A DNA stretch of 64,000 nt from Agriotes lineatus (Eukaryota > Arthropoda > Insecta > Coleoptera > Elateridae). Location: positions 27,289,495 through 27,353,494 of the forward strand of contig OW679203.1 in NCBI GenBank assembly GCA_940337035.1, given 5' to 3'. Positions 1 to 10,690 of the stretch are shown in pieces. Within the stretch, counting starts at the first letter, position 1, and each line of letters starts with the position of its first letter. Both the position numbers and the translations under genes were made by a program. Under the pieces are notes generated by a model. That model did no database searches. It saw nothing but the letters and a program-made list of their open reading frames with translations, and was not told where the DNA came from.

Positions 1-2
1 AT

Positions 3-1772
3 CGAAAAACGTATCGGACCACGAACATTCTGAACAAGGCGAGTGCTGCTCTTCTTCGAGATTCCATCAAAGAGACGAGACACATTTTGGCCAAAATAAA
101 TAAAGAACTTCTTGATTTGCATCTTCACCTCAGCGGGATCATCCACCCTATGATCTGGAACATCATCGACCAATTAGCAGACTTTCGAGCGGAAACTGAC
201 AGAAACCTCTACACGATAAAGCAAAGGAAGAAATTCGACCATCTTTATTCAACGCAAAAAGGGTATCGTACTACTAATCTGGATATGTCTAAAGTTGTCC
301 GTAATATTTCTGATATTACTTTGGATGAATCTGCGATATCTGCACTTGCTAAAGGTTTCAACTACGCCATAGCTCCAAAACGTATTCCTGTAGAATCTAT
401 CATCTGCGGAGTAGAAACTGCGATTTCGAGACTGGATAAGAATACCGCCGATCTCATCCAACAAGATACCTCTCGAATCTTACGATTGGCTAAACCACCC
501 AAATCGAATCTATCCCGTGATGAATCTTTGGCACTCAAGAATCTTCGTCAGAACAACAACATCATTATTCTTCCTGCAGACAAAGGAAATGTCACCGTTA
601 TCATGAACAACGATGACTACCACTCTAAAATGATTTCTTTACTGCAGGACAGTGCTTACAAATGTATCTCCACAGATCCAACAACGTATTTGGAGAAGAC
701 CACAAAGTCGAAGATAAAGGAGAGTAACATCGAAACTGAAGTGCAAAATCAACTTATACCTAGAGAAAAGTCGTCTAAATGTCCCAAGATATACGGTCTC
801 CCAAAAATTCATAAGGATGGAACACCGCTTAGGCCTATCGTTAGTTCCATAGGATCACCTATCCAACGACTTGCAGCGTTCGTAGCTAAACATCTGCAGC
901 CGCATGTGGCAGATGCGGCTTCATACGTTATGATTTCTACCCACTTCATCGAGATGCTGCAAAAGGAGAAAATTACACCGACCGATATCCTCGTGAGCTT
1001 TGATGTCGTCTCTCTGTTTACTAAAGTGCCAGTTGCCGAAGCTCTAAACGTCATTAAACAGAAGTATGATCCACCTCAACACATAATCAAACTTGCCGAT
1101 CATTGTCTCCAGAATACATATTTCATCTATAATGGTCAACGCTACAAGCAAGTAGAAGGAGCGCCGATGGGTTCACCTTTGTCTCCCGTCATTGCGAATC
1201 TCTTCATGGAGGACTTCGAATCGAAAGCACTGGACAGCACCATTTACAAACCGAAACTTTGGCTTCGGTATGTCGATGATGTTTTTGCCATATGGGGTCA
1301 TGGTAAGAATCGACTTGCTGATTTCCTTACCCATCTCAATAGCATCCATAATAAGATCCAGTTTACGATGGAATTGGAGAAGAACAACCACCTTCCATTC
1401 CTAGACGTTCTCATCACCAAGAAGAATGGAAAATTGGGGCACACGGTTTATAGGAAGACCACGCACACCAATCGCTACCTAAATGCTAATTCACACCACC
1501 ACCCTGCTCAACTACAATCAGTCCTGACAACACTGGTTTGTAGATCAAGAAGGATAGCCGACAAGGAGAATACAAGACAAGAATTAGCAACCCTTGCTCG
1601 AGTATTCGAACAAAACGGTTATGGCAGAGCAGCGATTAGGAAAGCGTTCCGACCACCGAAGACCAAAACGCAAGACGCAGAAGAGGAGAGACCTTGTGGC
1701 ACGGCGTACCTGCCTTACATCCGAGGCACGACAGAGAAAATCGGAAAAAAAGTCAGCTGTACTTCAAGTTGA
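3..1772 (+). CDS. Penelope-like element reverse transcriptase, 5' end cut by window edge
   Basis: The frame is open from base 3 to the stop at 1772, so the N-terminus lies outside the window; no ATG opens it near base 87. This is the single ORF of a Penelope-like retroelement, which copies its RNA at a chromosomal end or nick. The N-terminal part matches the usual leader of these proteins. Reverse transcriptase motifs follow: PADKGN (about 576-595), YGLPKIHK, SFDVVSLFT, GAPMGSPLSP and the catalytic YVDD encoded at 1269-1280. A C-terminal GIY-YIG endonuclease normally follows the RT; here the frame runs only about 160 residues past YVDD and ends with no such domain. So this is a deleted copy or an endonuclease-lacking type. 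The family call is firm; activity is unlikely. Confidence 0.9.
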   Translation, partial: RKTYRTTNILNKASAALLRDSIKETRHILAKINKELLDLHLHLSGIIHPMIWNIIDQLADFRAETDRNLYTIKQRKKFDHLYSTQKGYRTTNLDMSKVVRNISDITLDESAISALAKGFNYAIAPKRIPVESIICGVETAISRLDKNTADLIQQDTSRILRLAKPPKSNLSRDESLALKNLRQNNNIIILPADKGNVTVIMNNDDYHSKMISLLQDSAYKCISTDPTTYLEKTTKSKIKESNIETEVQNQLIPREKSSKCPKIYGLPKIHKDGTPLRPIVSSIGSPIQRLAAFVAKHLQPHVADAASYVMISTHFIEMLQKEKITPTDILVSFDVVSLFTKVPVAEALNVIKQKYDPPQHIIKLADHCLQNTYFIYNGQRYKQVEGAPMGSPLSPVIANLFMEDFESKALDSTIYKPKLWLRYVDDVFAIWGHGKNRLADFLTHLNSIHNKIQFTMELEKNNHLPFLDVLITKKNGKLGHTVYRKTTHTNRYLNANSHHHPAQLQSVLTTLVCRSRRIADKENTRQELATLARVFEQNGYGRAAIRKAFRPPKTKTQDAEEERPCGTAYLPYIRGTTEKIGKKVSCTSS

Positions 1773-1828
1773 CAGTCTGTCGTGTTGCCGCATAACTAGA
1801 AGCCAAACCAGGACTATAAGGACTTGAA

Positions 1829-1862
1829 AATGACGAATGTGATATTCGTCGAAACGTCGTCC
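1829..1862 (+). ncRNA. hammerhead-ribozyme-like hairpin in Penelope tail
   Basis: A hairpin (arms 1832-1838 and 1844-1850, GACGAAT/ATTCGTC) is followed at once by GAAACGTC. Penelope-like elements are known to carry minimal hammerhead ribozymes of the form CUGANGA, stem II, GAAAC with a very short stem III. Here the base before TGACGA is A rather than C, so the catalytic core is imperfect. GGAC at 1820-1823 could pair with GTCC at 1858-1861 as a remnant stem I. I infer a decayed ribozyme. Confidence 0.35.
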
Positions 1863-1981
1863 AACCCCAAACGCCATTCAAGATGTTCTTCAACCAGTTG
1901 AAGAAATCTTCAAATTTATTAAGCGGTATGACACCCTGAAATGTTTACCTTTAATACATATCAGCTGCGAAAACCTTCGTA

Positions 1982-2007
1982 ATATATATATATATATATA
2001 TATATAT
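1982..2007. repeat. (TA)n microsatellite
   Basis: Thirteen uninterrupted TA dinucleotides just after the Penelope tail. Confidence 0.95.
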
Positions 2008-3377
2008 CGCATGCTAAATATGGCAAAGAAAACGTGCACTTCCCACCTCTATGATACGCCCATGGAAAATCGCCGCTACCGATGCTACCTACGCTCCCGT
2101 CGACGCGCATTACTCTAAGATGTCCGGGTGTGTTACGACTTCTGGCTCCTTTCAGTGTAGCAAACTCGCCAACAGGATTCCAGCTCGTTCAAGCAGCTTA
2201 TGATCGCTGAAATGGTTAAGTATCTTTTGTCTCACGAAGTGTTTACACTACAGAGTAAACGATTCGCCGGAATCAAACACACTTTCTTAAAAATAGTGAC
2301 CCACTTTTAATGCACGTAAGATATTCATAAGTTTACATAGAACTTGACATACGTGTTTAATTGTACCAATGTTTTTAATGTGACCATATGTGGACTCAAC
2401 GCAGTACATTTGACAAACAATCAGAATGAGAGAGCCCCCTAAATGCTCGTCCAGACTGTTTAAGAATAAAATAAAGACGCCCTACAACATTCGTATTTTT
2501 TACTACCGTCGCTGGTTGGCCGAAAATTTGTGATGCCGTAAAAAGTTGCTTATAAACAAAACCCTCTCACAAAGTCACGCCATGCAGAAACTAGTAAAAC
2601 CAATACAAAACGGCGAGAAGACAAAAAATCAACACGAAATGGCGGAACAATAAAAAACTAATTAATTTAAGGTAAACTGCACATTTATAACGTAACATTT
2701 TAATGCGTTTCAGTTGGTGTATGTTGCTACGCTGACTTGGTCCAGTTTTTAAGCTCTTCCATAGGCTGGTTCTATTCAAATACCACCAGCAGGTGTCTCA
2801 GCCATGTATTTGCTCTGCAAACTGGGCCCATAGAGATGTTTGCCAAACTCCAACTTTCTTGATCTAGTTTCCATCACTTGGAGATTTTTTAGCTTGTTAA
2901 GCTGAAACAGTTATGCAGAAATTGCTTCCAATCTCGCCTTCAAAAGGTACTTGCATGTTCTGCTCAAATTCTTGTATATCAAGCGGCATAATGTTTGTAG
3001 AACACCAAATTGATTTCAGCAAAGGCTAGTACCAGCTGATTATATAGCTCTGAATTCAACCTGCGTCCAAAACGAGGCTTTCAGACATTCCGCCTGGCTT
3101 ATATTTCCTTCGAAACCGTATCGAAGACTTCAACTGTGCTGTAAACATAAGCTATAGATTTGCCGAAGACTCTCATGCGTTTTATTGATATATAAAGAAA
3201 TAAGTTACTTCTTATCTTTAAGTTTTATTTTCTACAGAATACAATATTTCAATAATATTTAGATACTTAACATCTTTACTATATTGGCCCTTTTTTTAAA
3301 TCGGCCTAACTATGAATTCGTGCACCTAAAACAAATGCGTTAACACATACTGGTGTAAACAATATGCATGGGCTTAC

Positions 3378-6308
3378 CTGCACGTGTGGTGGCGTTGCAA
3401 GTACGTAGCATACTGCATCTGCTATATCTTCGGGCTTCAAACCAGGTGCCTTTTTGTAGTATTCTACTCTTTCTGGGGTCATGGGCAGTCCTGAGGCTTC
3501 CATAAACTCTGTTTTCACATATCCTGGGCTGATGCTCTGAAATTCGTTAAAGCAACATTAAATAAATTGCATGGATCATACTCATACTGAAGGCAAGTTG
3601 GGTAATTGCATAAAAGCGCATAGAGTACACTGATGATGAATATCAAACTACTGATAATACAGTATTAAACGTTACCAGTATTTGAAGAAGATGGTACAAA
3701 ACACTGAAAAATATGGAGGAATAAAATTGTTGGAATATAATTTGAATGCTTTAGCAAAATTAGATAAATCCTGGAGAAGTATGAGTAATAATCCGGTCTT
3801 TCTATGCTTTGTAGCGATATCTAAATACTTTGACAACATATGGCAAGATGCTGCACAAGAAAGAGAAAGCGAAAAATATATTGCGATTAAGAGAAGATTA
3901 TCTTGGTCTAACTATATTTAAAGTAATAACGGACAAAATAGCAAAACGTTTCGACATATTTACGTAGTTATAAAATTGTGTGTTATCAGATGACGCTGTG
4001 TGGCTAGCCAAAAATGGAGACGATATACAGAAATGGCTTCACATAATTGACGAAACAGCAAAACAATGCAATCTATCCATCGCAATAATTCGACAAGGTA
4101 TAAAAGAATACCTCAGTTGCAAATTGCAAGGAGATGGAACTTTAACAAAATAGGCGATAGAGATAATTGGGCGAAAGCAAGTTAGTCATAAATAGACAAA
4201 ACACAATACAGTTGGTGAGAATAACTGGGATAGAGACTGTTACGGACAAAAAGCTACTGACTACCTGCAACCAACCTGAACACTACACACAACTAGCTTC
4301 AGTGGGATAGAGCGAAGAGACGTAGAAAGTGATTACTATTTTTGTTCGGGGCCACCGTTTATACCATTTGCCAACTCGCTCGCATATTTGCGATTATATT
4401 AAACACACATAAATGCAAGTAAAATAATCATCGGGCAGCCAAAACTGGCCGGTTACAAACTGTTACTAAGGGGAAAGGAGGGGAAAAATGTCTTAAGGTG
4501 ACGTCACCGTAGAACATTCTACGGGAAGCTAATTTTACTAGCCTCTCGGAAACTCTGCCGACGTGTTCCAATGGTGTTTAACCTTCCCATAAGAGGAAAA
4601 CCCAGCGCTGGTGTTCGTTAAGTGAACTAATGCCAATGTATTGTATCCACATTCGAGAATTGCATCTTTAGTAACAAAGCGATTATAGCATAAAGCAGCA
4701 ATTAACGATAACAACTCTGCAGCTATGGCGCCGTTCACCAGTATGAAGCGGCGACCGGTGGCGATTTTCGAAGCCCCAAGTGTGTTAGAGTAACCTGGAG
4801 GCTGATGGAATTGTGGTCCACGGAGTTGGGCAGCCAACCCGGGCTTCGCGTGTTTCAGAAAGCCAGCGTTGGGAAGAAACCAAGCAACCGGAAAAATTCG
4901 GGAGATGATAGGCTGATAGGACCCTCGGAGTCCGACTGTAACTCAATTAATGATAGCTAAAAACGAAACCCCAAGCATTAACTCCAACCGAAGTACCTGT
5001 ACGGCCGTAAAGTTACATCTGAATGCTACGGCACCACTAAAATAGAACCACATAAGCCTCACGGGCCATTCAAATGTGCTGCTCGCTTGATTTCTATCAA
5101 CCTTATCCAAAGACCGAGCAACCAGAGGGGCGTGAGTCGGCATAATAACGCTTGCTCCGTAAGCCACCTCCCTACATAGGGTCGTAAATTAGACTTAAAG
5201 GTGAAAAGCTGCATATGCCAGTTGCCTGCTTCTAGTTCCGCGCAAAATTATTTCAGCCAATAGTCTAAGAGCATATACAGGATATTATCAAATGGTTCCA
5301 GAGAAAGGCGACAAAAATGAAATAACTACTACGATAGAATGGCGAGAAACCAGGATAAGAAGAAATACAGGCAGGTTATTACAGATGGCAATGAATGGTT
5401 TCAATATCAAATAAAGGCTTCAAGAAGAAAAAGTGGTGACAAAAAATGCATGACACATGAAAAATTAGATCATGTTAAATCACATCGCCTTTATTCCTAG
5501 AGTGGAAACAAGTTATTTGCTGAAGAGAAAAACACCTGAAGAAGAAGAACGACTCCCACTTGTAAAAAACTCTTTACCATAAAAATATTCATATGATTTT
5601 ACTAACTGTAATTTTAATTTTACTTCCAATAGAATTGAGCTCCTGCCTTAGAGTTTCCGTTAAAGCAGTCACGGCGTGCTTGGATGCAGGGTACATGTTG
5701 ATATCCGGGATGTAAGGTAAGTAATGTCCAAGAACGCTGTTGATGTGGATGATGTGTCCGTCAATCTTGTTAGCTCTCATGTCCTTGACCGCTTCTCTGG
5801 TGGCAACGCAAAGGCCAAGAACGTTGGTATCCAGGGTTTCTTTCCACTTTTGCGTTTCTCCTTCTATCAGGTTCGTAGTTTTAAGCAGTCCTGCGTTGTT
5901 GACTAAAATATGAACCGGGCCTATATTATCCTTCACCCATTTGAAGGCCTGTAGCACTTCTTCTTCCTTGGACACGTCGGCCTTAACGGCATATAGTTTC
6001 CCGGTCTTTCCTTCCAGTTTCTTTGCTAGTTCTTCCACTCTTTCTTTGCGACGAGCAAATCCAACAACCTATAAAAAATTGGTCTCAGAGTAGTAATTTT
6101 TTCAGATGTTAAGATTGAAAGTTGCAGATTAAGGCTTTAAATTAGTAATGTTTTCACTTGATCGCAACTAAAAATTACAAATAGCTCAAGAGCGTCATAC
6201 CTTTAATCCAGCATCTACGAGTTGTTCAGCTATTGCAGCCCCGATTCCAGCACTCGCCCCTGTGACAACAGCCACTTTGCCTTTCCAGCGATCCATGGAA
6301 ATCACCAT
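3378..6308 (-). CDS. short-chain dehydrogenase/reductase, DHRS11/farnesol-dehydrogenase-like (last exon not found)
   Basis: Three exons splice in frame: 6201-6308 (ATG at 6308), 6068-5607 and 3536-3378, with donors GTATGA, GTTAGT and GTAAGC and acceptors ATAG and TCAG. They give 243 residues. The protein is a classical NAD(P)(H)-dependent SDR: cofactor loop TGASAGIG near residue 15, NNAG at 93-96, catalytic Ser147, Tyr162 and Lys166 in YPASK, and the SISPG turn opening exon 3. Closest known relatives are insect farnesol dehydrogenases and DHRS11, which oxidise or reduce small alcohols and carbonyls; the substrate cannot be read from sequence. Family members are about 250 residues, so a final exon of some 10-15 codons is expected after the donor at 3377 but was not seen. 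Intron 2 is 2,070 nt and contains a decayed LINE. Confidence 0.85.
3682..4200 (+). mobile_element. decayed non-LTR retrotransposon (RT fragment) in dehydrogenase intron 2
   Basis: Translation of 3682-3921 carries a motif-A-like KYFDNIW. A second frame from about 3985 reads SDDAVWLAKNGDDIQ and then ETAKQCNLSI, which matches the region around and after the catalytic ADD box of LINE reverse transcriptases. Stops and frame changes between them show the copy is dead. It lies opposite in strand to the host gene. Confidence 0.6.
4210..5580. other. gene-free part of dehydrogenase intron 2
   Basis: A GC-richer block at about 4.5-5.2 kb has open frames on the minus strand (for example 4538-4837), but none resembles a known protein and none shows splice or start context. 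No repeat structure was recognised. Confidence 0.4.
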
Positions 6309-6374
6309 TGTGGAGAGAAGCGATGTTTTCTAGGTTATAGCGCAAGTGTGTCGGGAGTATTGAGTTACGGTAGG

Positions 6375-6380
6375 TTTATA
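6375..6380 (-). promoter_or_regulatory. candidate TATA box for the dehydrogenase
   Basis: TATAAA on the minus strand, 67 bases upstream of the ATG at 6308. Transcription would start about 30 bases further on, leaving a short leader. Position fits; this is inference. Confidence 0.4.
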
Positions 6381-7259
6381 TTCTATCGCGTAATGGGAGG
6401 GAGATTTATTGAGAGTAGGAAAGTTATGCGCAGTAGAAGTGGACAGAAGTAGCTTAAATGCATCAATTAATGTTTACACTAAGCTGTAAAAACAGAAGGC
6501 GTTGGGTGTTATGGTCACAATTTAATTCATTTCCAGCTTCTCTAGTTTTGCATGGAAATATGTTTTTTAAGTCACACTTTTGGTACGTAGCCAGTAATTA
6601 TGCAATTGCGCAATATTTAAAAGCAATGTGTTTACCTCTTAAACGTGAAAAATTCAATACAAAACAGTAGAGACATAATAATCAAATATGCGTTTTTTGT
6701 TTTCTAAATTGATGGGCAATGAATCAGCATTTTAAAAACGTTCAATTCTGATTCAGAACTCAAGTCTCAAGTTGCTTTGTAATGCTTACTATATGCTTTT
6801 CGCTCACGGTTGGGCATTCGTTTGTCTCATCAATTAAGAACCGTAGATAACCTTGTAGTGTCTAGATGCAATCTCATTACCTACCAACTTTTAAAAATCA
6901 CAACTGTGTTTTATCTTTATATTTGTAATAATAGTAGCTGATACAATTATATCGTGTGTAAACAGAACCTCTTAAAACAGTTATCGGTTGGAATCTAAAC
7001 TAGAACAATTTCTCAAAACTCGGCATGGACAACACACCAAACGGAAATCAGAAACTATTCCCAATTTAAATCGAATGTGAACCCAATCCGCTTAAATTCG
7101 TGCAGCGATCGTGTAGTGAACTTTCTGAATGCCCGGGCTGCAATGCCGAAATATACGAAAATAATCTATCGCCCGGCACGACAACTTGAAAAGTAACTAC
7201 AACCACACATAGATACAGTATGTCCAAAATATTATCCTTCAAATTAGAATTATGTGGTA
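6381..7259. other. intergenic, nothing recognised
   Basis: AT-rich sequence upstream of the dehydrogenase. Short open frames at 6222-6670 overlap its exon 1 or lack any family resemblance. Confidence 0.5.
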
Positions 7260-7720
7260 TAACGGTATTGAATACACTGCTTACAAAGTTAGAGAAGAGT
7301 ATAGAATTAAGCTATGCACAGCAAGGATTTCGACGAGATTAAAATTAAAGGACATTGAAACAGTTTGAGAAACTATTTTACAAGTCACTGACAAATTTAA
7401 CAAAAAAACAAGAGAAAATAAATTATAAACGACAAAGATGGAAAACTCTTAAAAGAAGGAAACAATATAACGAATCTATGAATCGAATATTTCCAAGAGT
7501 TGTTAAAATACGAAGTAAAAGAAAATTCAGAGATAGAAGAATACCCAAATTAAGACAACAACTACGCACGGGTGAGGATATAAGAACTGACGGAAGTCGA
7601 AGGAGCAATTAGAAAACTAAAAAATGAAAAAGCGGCTAGCCATGATAAGATAACCATTAAAGCAATTGGATTACTGAAAAGAGTAGGCCTGGCAAGATGA
7701 AAAACTTCTCAAGGATCGCG
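7260..7720 (+). mobile_element. decayed LINE fragment
   Basis: Around 7590-7690 the plus strand reads LTEVEGAIRKLKNEKA followed by a degraded HDKITIKAI. This is the conserved lead-in of LINE reverse transcriptase (E-AI-KLKNGKAPG-DGI). The stretch before it (7355-7612) is Lys/Arg-rich, as is usual between the endonuclease and RT domains. Several frames are needed, so it is a relic. Confidence 0.6.
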
Positions 7721-9915
7721 AAGTAGCCATAATAATTGATTTATTTATTTATTCATTCATTTTGTGCTCGGCCAACATTTTACATTTTATGGGGACTTCC
7801 AACCCCACTAACGACTGTCATGATGTTATTATGACATCCGGGACCAACTATTTCCGTGGCAACCGTATCACGAGGCGCCGAGAGAAGCAGCGGTTTTCAG
7901 CAACTATACAGAAACTCGGCTTGACAGCATGACGCTGCTATTAACCTAGATCCATACGAATTCAAAAAACTGATTAGCAGATGTTTAGTTATTAAGAACA
8001 GATCTTCAAGCATGTCAACATAAGTTTCTATGCACTGTACGACTTGAACGTGATGGCACGAAGCGTGTGGACATGATTTTCCGAACGCTTTGAAACCTGA
8101 ACGTGAAGGTATCCATGGAATCTCTGGACAGGAGTCTGCTGTGGACAGGTAAACTAACCCAAAGAAAGACGAAAGGTTCAGGTCAGGTCATGGTTCTCAG
8201 GCAGATCAACTTCAAGTAGGATTAGAAGTTCCTGGCGTGAGTGTGTTTTTCAGAATGAGACACCTAATATGATCAACGTAAGTGCTAGTTACGCTAAATG
8301 CTGTTTTTTAGGCGCTGGACTGGAGGCTCCTCGCTTAGCAGATGCAACCTTAAACCCTGCAGGGGCAAAGACGGCTGTCGTTCAAACGTTCAGACTGCTG
8401 CTTTTTTTGCTCCTAACACCATTAGATACCTGATATCCAATTCTCCAATTATTTGCACCCCGTCAAACAATTCGTTGCGCTGTTATTTTTTTAGATTATG
8501 TTGCTTATAACCAGTTGCTCAATTATTTACATCGAAAAACTTTCCTAATAATCGAAAAAATTAAACATTTGGATTTACCTTATTCAGAGTGGCGTTATCC
8601 TGGAGAAAATCCAATTAAGAAGTGTAACTAGTGCATTTAATATTTGCGCATAGCTAATTTCCTGTCACATTCGGTCTTTTCGAATGTCACTTTGTTGGTA
8701 ATATTTCACAGCAATGCAAAACCTTTGATAACCTTAGAGTCGAGGTGATATTCCTATACTAAAATGCTGATAACGCCCGTACTCCAGCGCTGCTTATCTT
8801 ATGAATTCTCTAGCTGTCCATGACGTCACGTTTAGGTAGAATTATTTGAGGGTAATATGATACGGGTTGAGGCCTCGCAGCTGGCTCGAACAGTGTTAGC
8901 AGATAATGTTTGATTTCTTATAATACAGAATTCACTTTGCGTTTTCTGAAAAGTACCTACTACAGTTTATTTCAGAGAAAATCGAATAAGTTTGACTGTG
9001 AGCTTCGAGTATGCTTATTTTTCGATGCTCTGAACAAGGTTTTCTCATGGCGTAACCTTCTCGTTACATCGTCGACTGATAGCTCCTCATGATGAGGCAA
9101 TGACACAAAAACAAAAGCCCCGTTCCGGCTGAATTTACCTTCGTAAGCGAATGACTCCCTTCCGGTTTAAGGCCCCGCGCATCCCACTAATTAGTTACGG
9201 AAAAGTTGTAAGTCTCTTGCAGGTAGTAAACTGGTAAAGGTTCTTAAATGCAATTTCTTCCATAAAATCAGTATTTGTTAATTATGGATTTTCGAACTGA
9301 AAATATTGGGAACTACTGATTTAGAGCTATCTAACGAATTTTAACTATAACGCAGATAAAGGAGTGACTAGCGTTTTCTATGCAAAAGTTTAATCATTGG
9401 TATGTGTGTGGAAAGTCCTTGACATTATCGTTATCAGTCATAGTACAACTATAGTAATGAAGATAAAGCTTGAATTGAAAACCAAAGCTGTTTGTGCTGA
9501 TATACTGATCCGATGGCAAACAAATAAATCCTATACGCAACAGTAGTATGACGAAGTATTAAAATTTTTATCTTATCTGGTACATATTTTGCAGATGATA
9601 AAGCGTGCTCGTTCATTTAAAGAACAAACACTTTCAAATAAAACATCAACTACTAGTTAACGATAGTATGTTCTAGCGTTGCTTCTGTAATATTTACAAT
9701 AATAAAAACAGCTTATGTTTTTGAATCTGTAGTTCACAAGGGAAAGCATAAACAATTCCAAATAAACCGTCTGGACCTCGGCCTAGTGTTAACAATCATA
9801 AATTCGCGTTTTGCTATGGTGGGTGATATTATTGGATTTAAGTACCTAGTTCTCTAGTTTAGAGTGTCTGACAAGCATTATGTTGTGATATAGGATTTGT
9901 TTCTATTACTTCGCA
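7721..9915. other. intergenic, nothing recognised
   Basis: No open frame over 70 codons with family resemblance on either strand, and no inverted or tandem repeat structure that I could see. A short TTTA run sits at about 7738-7755. Confidence 0.5.
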
Positions 9916-10025
9916 ATGGTGGTTTCTAAGGGTCGCTGGGAAGGGAAGGTAGCAGTTGTAACCGGTGGAAGTGCAGTAATTGTTGCGCTGCTATTGTTCA
10001 ACAACTGGTACACTCCGGTTTGAAG
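9916..10025 (+). pseudogene. isolated exon 1 of a third SDR copy, frameshifted
   Basis: ATG at 9916 opens MVVSKGRWEGKVAVVTGGSA, clearly parallel to exon 1 of the dehydrogenase at 6.3 kb. After that the frame breaks: an extra GC within about 9981-9991 shifts it. Skipping those two bases restores the end of the exon (AIVQQLVHSGLK) right up to a GTTGGT donor at 10026. The segment is 110 nt against 108 nt in both other copies, which agrees with a 2-nt insertion. The cofactor glycines also read Val. No exons 2 or 3 were found downstream. Confidence 0.75.
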
Positions 10026-10250
10026 GTTGGTTTATCAAGAAAATTATCGAAACTTTTTTACTTAGAAGTTGTCGGATCAATAATCTAATGCTGCACATGG
10101 CACTTTCGATGTAGCCAACAATAATTACAATAACATGACATGACTATTTATGGTGTCTCGAGTATTGGTGTTAATGTTATTCACTTCCCGTGTCAAGTTA
10201 CTAGAACTTGTGGTAGTTTTCAAGCCAGTTGCAACTGCCTTCCCAATTCC

Positions 10251-10690
10251 CTAGAGTTGATGATAAATTGAATGTGCCTTTCTGAAGCCAAACTGGAAGA
10301 ACAGCAGGAGGTTCAGCGTGTCGATGAATGTAATTAATCGTGGGTGGATAACACTCTCTAACAGTTCAATATGACTGATTACTTGCATTGTGGGGATATG
10401 GATGCAGCTGATTACTGGTATAAAGACTTGTTCAAGATTAGAAGCAAAGTCTTCTGATCCTTGTAACATTTGCGCAAGATACATTGTTGCCTCATTTCAG
10501 CGTGTATAGTTCTCCATAGGATTTAAAAGTCTTTCTAAGGGTCTTCCACATGCCAGGTTCTTCGGGGCCAATATTTTCAATACATTTACGATACGACTGA
10601 AGTGTAGACTCGTTAAGCTCCTTTTTTAAATTGATATGAACTTGATATGATATGAAACGCCAGCTTCCACGCAACGGCCCACGGCCGCCG
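10251..10690 (-). mobile_element. decayed Jockey/CR1-type LINE fragment
   Basis: Two adjacent minus-strand frames are parts of one reverse transcriptase. The upstream one (10492-10674) has the LWK-like box as GMWKTLRKTFK; the downstream one (10251-10484) has ESVIHPRL followed by FQFGFRKAHS, the RT motif seen in most LINEs as QFGFR-HST. They are in different frames. Confidence 0.65.

Larger units (their letters stand above)
1773..3377. other. Penelope 3' tail and gene-free sequence
   Basis: About 100 bases after the RT stop belong to the Penelope tail. An AT microsatellite occupies 1982-2007. I searched 1.9-3.37 kb on the minus strand for the missing last exon of the dehydrogenase that ends at 3378 and did not find one. 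No other coding or RNA signal was seen. Confidence 0.6.

Noticed and set aside
87..89. TTG at 87 as the start of the Penelope protein
   Set aside because: The same frame is open to the window edge and upstream codons match the family's N-terminal region.
4538..4837. 99-codon minus-strand frame in an SDR intron
   Set aside because: No recognisable domain; it lies inside an intron of a well-supported gene.
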